This document shows, piece after piece, positions 61,634-64,000 of a stretch of 64,000 bases of DNA. The stretch comes from TMP-24 sp041397305. GTDB lineage: Bacteria; Pseudomonadota; Alphaproteobacteria; Rhodobacterales; Rhodobacteraceae. The stretch's first letter is position 1; every line of letters starts with the position of its first letter. A program made the translations under genes and the position numbers. The notes beneath the pieces were generated by a model, which saw only the letters and a program-made list of their open reading frames with translations, made no database searches and was not told the origin of the DNA. The DNA lies in assembly GCA_041397305.1 (NCBI GenBank), contig JAWKWX010000003.1:62001-126000 (forward strand), given 5' to 3'.

Positions 61634-62691
61634 TGGACCAGCCCGCGCCAGCATCGGGCCTGAGCCAGCCATTCGCGGCGCCGCCCGCGCCCGGTACGGG
61701 CGTCGAGGTCGCGCCGGGCCTTCTGTGGCTGCGCCTGCCGTTGCCCATGGCACTTGACCATGTGAATGTCTTCGCGCTCGATGATGGCGACGGCTGGACC
61801 GTGATCGATACCGGCCTGAAAAGCCGCAAGACCAAGGCGATCTGGGAAGAGATCATTGCCGGACCCCTGGGCGGGCGCCCAATCCGGCGGGTGGTGGTGA
61901 CGCACCATCACCCCGACCATGTCGGCCTTGCCGGCTGGTTTCAGGCACAAGGCGCGGAACTGGTGACCACCCGTACCGCCTGGCTTTTCGCCCGCATGCT
62001 GACGCTCGACGAACAGCCGCTGCCCCTGCCCGAAACGCTTGCCTTCTGGCGGGCGGCGGGGATGGACGACGCGCTTCTCGCCCGACGGGCGGGCGAGCGG
62101 CCTTTCAACTTCGCCGATGTGGTCGAGCCGCTGCCCCTGGGCTTCACCCGGATCGCCGAGGGCGACCTCATCACCATGGGCGGGCGGAACTGGCGGGTCA
62201 GGATCGGCAACGGCCACGCGCCCGAACAGGCGACCTTCTGGTCGGAGGAGGGCGAGATCGTGATCGGCGGCGACCAGCTTCTGCCCGGCATCTCGCCCAA
62301 CCTCGGCGTCTATGCGACCGAACCCCTGGCCGACCCGGTCGCCGACTGGCTGGAGAGCTGCCGTGCCTTCCTGCCCCATGCCACCGACCGCCAACTGGTT
62401 CTGCCCGGCCACAAGCTGCCCTTCCGGGGCCTGCCCTTCCGCCTGACCCAGATGATCGACAATCACGAGGGCGCACTTGCGCGGCTTCTTGCCCATCTCG
62501 ACCGGCCGCGCACGGCGGTCGATTGCTTCGCCCCCCTCTACAAGCGCGAGATCGGCGAGGGCGAATATGGGCTGGCGCTGGTCGAGGCGGTTGCGCATCT
62601 CAATCATCTGTGGAAGGCAGGGCAGGTGACAAGGATGCGCGATGAGGGAGGCGTGGACCGATGGCAGGCCGCACAAAACCCGGCGAGATGA
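61633..62691 (+). CDS. MBL-fold metallo-hydrolase
   Basis: 352 residues. The metal motif VVTHHHPDHVGLAGWF (HxHxDH), with further ligands in GNGHAPEQ, IGGDQLLPGISPN and LPGHKLPFRGL, gives a complete dinuclear site. The C-terminal helical part (ALVEAVAHLNHLWKAGQVTR) resembles LACTB2-like and acyl-CoA-hydrolase-like members. Coupling to the acyl-CoA dehydrogenase (TGATG overlap) suggests a thioester or related hydrolysis; this is inference. The ATG of the following DUF gene overlaps its stop. Confidence 0.9.
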   Translation: MDQPAPASGLSQPFAAPPAPGTGVEVAPGLLWLRLPLPMALDHVNVFALDDGDGWTVIDTGLKSRKTKAIWEEIIAGPLGGRPIRRVVVTHHHPDHVGLAGWFQAQGAELVTTRTAWLFARMLTLDEQPLPLPETLAFWRAAGMDDALLARRAGERPFNFADVVEPLPLGFTRIAEGDLITMGGRNWRVRIGNGHAPEQATFWSEEGEIVIGGDQLLPGISPNLGVYATEPLADPVADWLESCRAFLPHATDRQLVLPGHKLPFRGLPFRLTQMIDNHEGALARLLAHLDRPRTAVDCFAPLYKREIGEGEYGLALVEAVAHLNHLWKAGQVTRMRDEGGVDRWQAAQNPAR

Positions 62692-63221
62692 GGCCCCGCG
62701 ACATGGCCGACACGATCATGACCTCGGCCGAGGCGATGGAGGCCTCCGCCCTGCCCCGCGCCCGCGTGGCACCCGCCTGCGATGATCTGCCGCCGACGGC
62801 AGAGATGCTGCCCCTGCCCGCCGGAATCACCGGAGAGCCGGTCGAGGACAAGAGCCCCGCGCAATGGGCCTATGAACGGCTGATTCTCTATATCAAGAAT
62901 TTCGAGGACCGGCTGGATGATACCCATGAGGTGGCGATGGGTTTCGCTGGCAGCGAAACCGGCGTGATGCGGATCGAGGGGATCGGCTATTTCGCGCCCG
63001 ATATCGTCACCTTCTATGGTCGCGACGAAGAAGAGAACCGCACCCAGCTGATCCAGCATGTGACCCAGCTCAACGTGATGCTGCGCGCCATGCCCAGGGC
63101 GCCCGAGATCGAGGAGCCGCGCCGCATAGGCTTCCGCCTCGCCTCCGAGCTGGGGCCGAAGAAGAAGACCGAAAAGACAAAGGCAGCCAAAGGTTCGCAA
63201 GCGCGCGCGACGGACCCGTGA
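62688..63221 (+). CDS. DUF6173 family protein
   Basis: 177 residues. The core KSPAQWAYERLILYIKNFED, LDDTHEVAMGFAGSETGVMR, GIGYFAPDIVTFYGRDEEEN and LIQHVTQLNVMLRAM is the conserved DUF6173 region as I recall it. The C-terminus is Lys-rich (KKKTEKTKAAKG). Function unknown. ATG 62688 overlaps the MBL stop (ATGA), so the ACAD-MBL-DUF6173 genes form one coupled transcript. Confidence 0.82.
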   Translation: MRPRDMADTIMTSAEAMEASALPRARVAPACDDLPPTAEMLPLPAGITGEPVEDKSPAQWAYERLILYIKNFEDRLDDTHEVAMGFAGSETGVMRIEGIGYFAPDIVTFYGRDEEENRTQLIQHVTQLNVMLRAMPRAPEIEEPRRIGFRLASELGPKKKTEKTKAAKGSQARATDP

Positions 63222-63275
63222 CAGCGCGGACGGAATAGGCTAAATCCACCGCGACCAACGGAAGGGACAAGGATC

Positions 63276-63410
63276 ATGGCAGAGCACAAGCCCGGCAGCA
63301 TGAACATCAAGGCGCAGGAACAGACCTTCGCGGGGTTCGTGACCTTCACCAAATGGTCGGCGGTCGTGATTATCGGCGTCCTGATCTTCATGGCGCTCGT
63401 GAACGCCTGA
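63276..63410 (+). CDS. aa3-type cytochrome c oxidase subunit IV
   Basis: 44 residues: MAEHKPGSMNIKAQEQTFAG followed by one membrane helix (WSAVVIIGVLIFMALV). Length, the basic/Gln-rich head and single C-terminal helix match the bacterial aa3 oxidase subunit IV family (PF07835), which associates with the Rhodobacter-type oxidase but is not essential for catalysis. GGAAGGGACAAGG provides the ribosome site. Other cox genes are not here. Confidence 0.9.
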   Translation: MAEHKPGSMNIKAQEQTFAGFVTFTKWSAVVIIGVLIFMALVNA

Positions 63411-63435
63411 CATTCAGCCGGATTCAATTGATCTG

Positions 63436-64000
63436 ATGCGCCGAATTCTCCTGCTTCTGATTCTGCCGCTCTTCCTTGCCAATTGCGCGGAACCCGTCTG
63501 GGCGCCTGACGAAGCCGTCGCAAGGGCACGCTACGTCTCGCCCGAACCGCCGTCGATCACGTTGTTTACCGTGGTGCGCACGCTGGGCGGCGAGGGCGCG
63601 CATTCGGGCCTGATGATCAATGGCAGCCAGCGGGTGATCTTCGATCCGGCAGGCACCTGGACCAATCCGGCGGCGCCGGAGCGCAACGACCTGCATTACG
63701 GCATCACGCCGCGCATGGAACAGTTCTACATCGATTATCACGCGCGCGAGACCTATTACGTCGTCAAGCAAACGGTGCAGGTCAGCCCCGAGGTCGCGGA
63801 ACTGGCGATCCGCCGGGCCGAAGGCAACGGCGCGGTCGGCAAGGCGCTGTGCGGCACGTCGATCAGCGCGATCCTGAGAGACCTGCCGGGCTTCGAATCG
63901 GTGCGCCGCAGCTATTTCCCCGGCAAGATCATGAAGAGCTTCGGCGAACTGCCGGGCGTGGTGACACTGAAGTACACCGATGACAGCCCGAACGACAACA
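63436..64000 (+). CDS. Lipoprotein, unknown function (cut by window edge)
   Basis: 188 visible codons. MRRILLLLILPLFLANC ends in a lipobox, so Cys17 is probably lipidated. The mature part has SITLFTVVRTLGGEGAHSGL, INGSQRVIFDPAGTW, DYHARETYYVVKQTVQ and CGTSISAILRDLPGFESV. The layout (an early Gly-x-x-His and a later Cys) could be a papain-like NlpC or Ser/Cys hydrolase pair, but I cannot confirm this. The C-terminus is missing. It begins 25 bases after the oxidase peptide. Confidence 0.8.
   Translation, partial: MRRILLLLILPLFLANCAEPVWAPDEAVARARYVSPEPPSITLFTVVRTLGGEGAHSGLMINGSQRVIFDPAGTWTNPAAPERNDLHYGITPRMEQFYIDYHARETYYVVKQTVQVSPEVAELAIRRAEGNGAVGKALCGTSISAILRDLPGFESVRRSYFPGKIMKSFGELPGVVTLKYTDDSPNDN

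Noticed and set aside
1..64000. CRISPR arrays, insertion sequences, prophage or rRNA genes
   Set aside because: No regularly spaced repeats, transposase or integrase motifs, phage structural genes or rRNA sequence were seen by reading.

Overview
The window is high-GC alphaproteobacterial DNA. The gene set points to the family Rhodobacteraceae: an aa3-type cytochrome oxidase subunit IV peptide, an MbfA-type membrane ferritin behind an Irr-like box, a RibH2-type lumazine synthase behind an FMN riboswitch, a pyrB / degenerate pyrC pair, a plant-type GshA, and the HIG1 - cobalamin adenosyltransferase - etfB - etfA order. I cannot name the genus. I see no phage, insertion sequence, CRISPR array or rRNA.

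Positions 1 to about 9,600 hold etfA (cut by the window edge), etfB, a PduO-type cobalamin adenosyltransferase, a HIG1-like membrane peptide, a soluble lytic transglycosylase, dapA, two small unknown genes and smc. Almost every frame here is broken by single-base insertions and deletions. Because essential genes are hit as hard as unknown ones, and the damage stops near 9.6 kb, I read it as sequence error and give gene limits rather than intact ORFs.

9.6 to 18.2 kb: a PLP aminotransferase divergent from an Lrp/AsnC regulator, a GFA-GNAT fusion, a ChaC-like protein, mnmD divergent from a MnmC-like FAD oxidoreductase, a DMT transporter, an SDR and an SH3 protein. 18.4 to 26.1 kb: parC, two tandem paralogous exported proteins, a cytochrome P450, a lipoprotein and a DUF533 protein. 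26.3 to 31.2 kb: a solitary tuf, a gene-poor stretch with three related tiny exported proteins, tRNA-Trp, and an FMN riboswitch with ribH. 31.2 to 34.2 kb: a TetR regulator, mbfA and a nitroreductase. 34.3 to 41.0 kb: an AEC carrier, fghA, and a tightly packed run of DUF188, PLD-like protein, two duplicated DMT transporters, HAD hydrolase and ornithine-cyclodeaminase-like enzyme. The lower-GC PLD-like gene looks inserted into this run.

41.1 to 64 kb is mostly housekeeping: an MFS transporter, pgsA-moaD-moaE, an OmpA-family protein, ubiA, rsmE, gshA, plsY - pyrC' - pyrB, a family-4 uracil-DNA glycosylase with moaB, a DsbD-N-like protein, yqgE, a Sua5-type tRNA t6A enzyme, a DmdC-like acyl-CoA dehydrogenase with an MBL hydrolase, the aa3 oxidase subunit IV peptide, and a lipoprotein cut by the right edge. 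Overlapping ATGA/GTGA stop-start pairs recur and indicate translational coupling.

No complete new system is evident. The best leads are the membrane-anchored PLD-like gene, the three-member tiny exported protein family, the orphan terminator in the gene-poor stretch, and the tandem exported paralogs.
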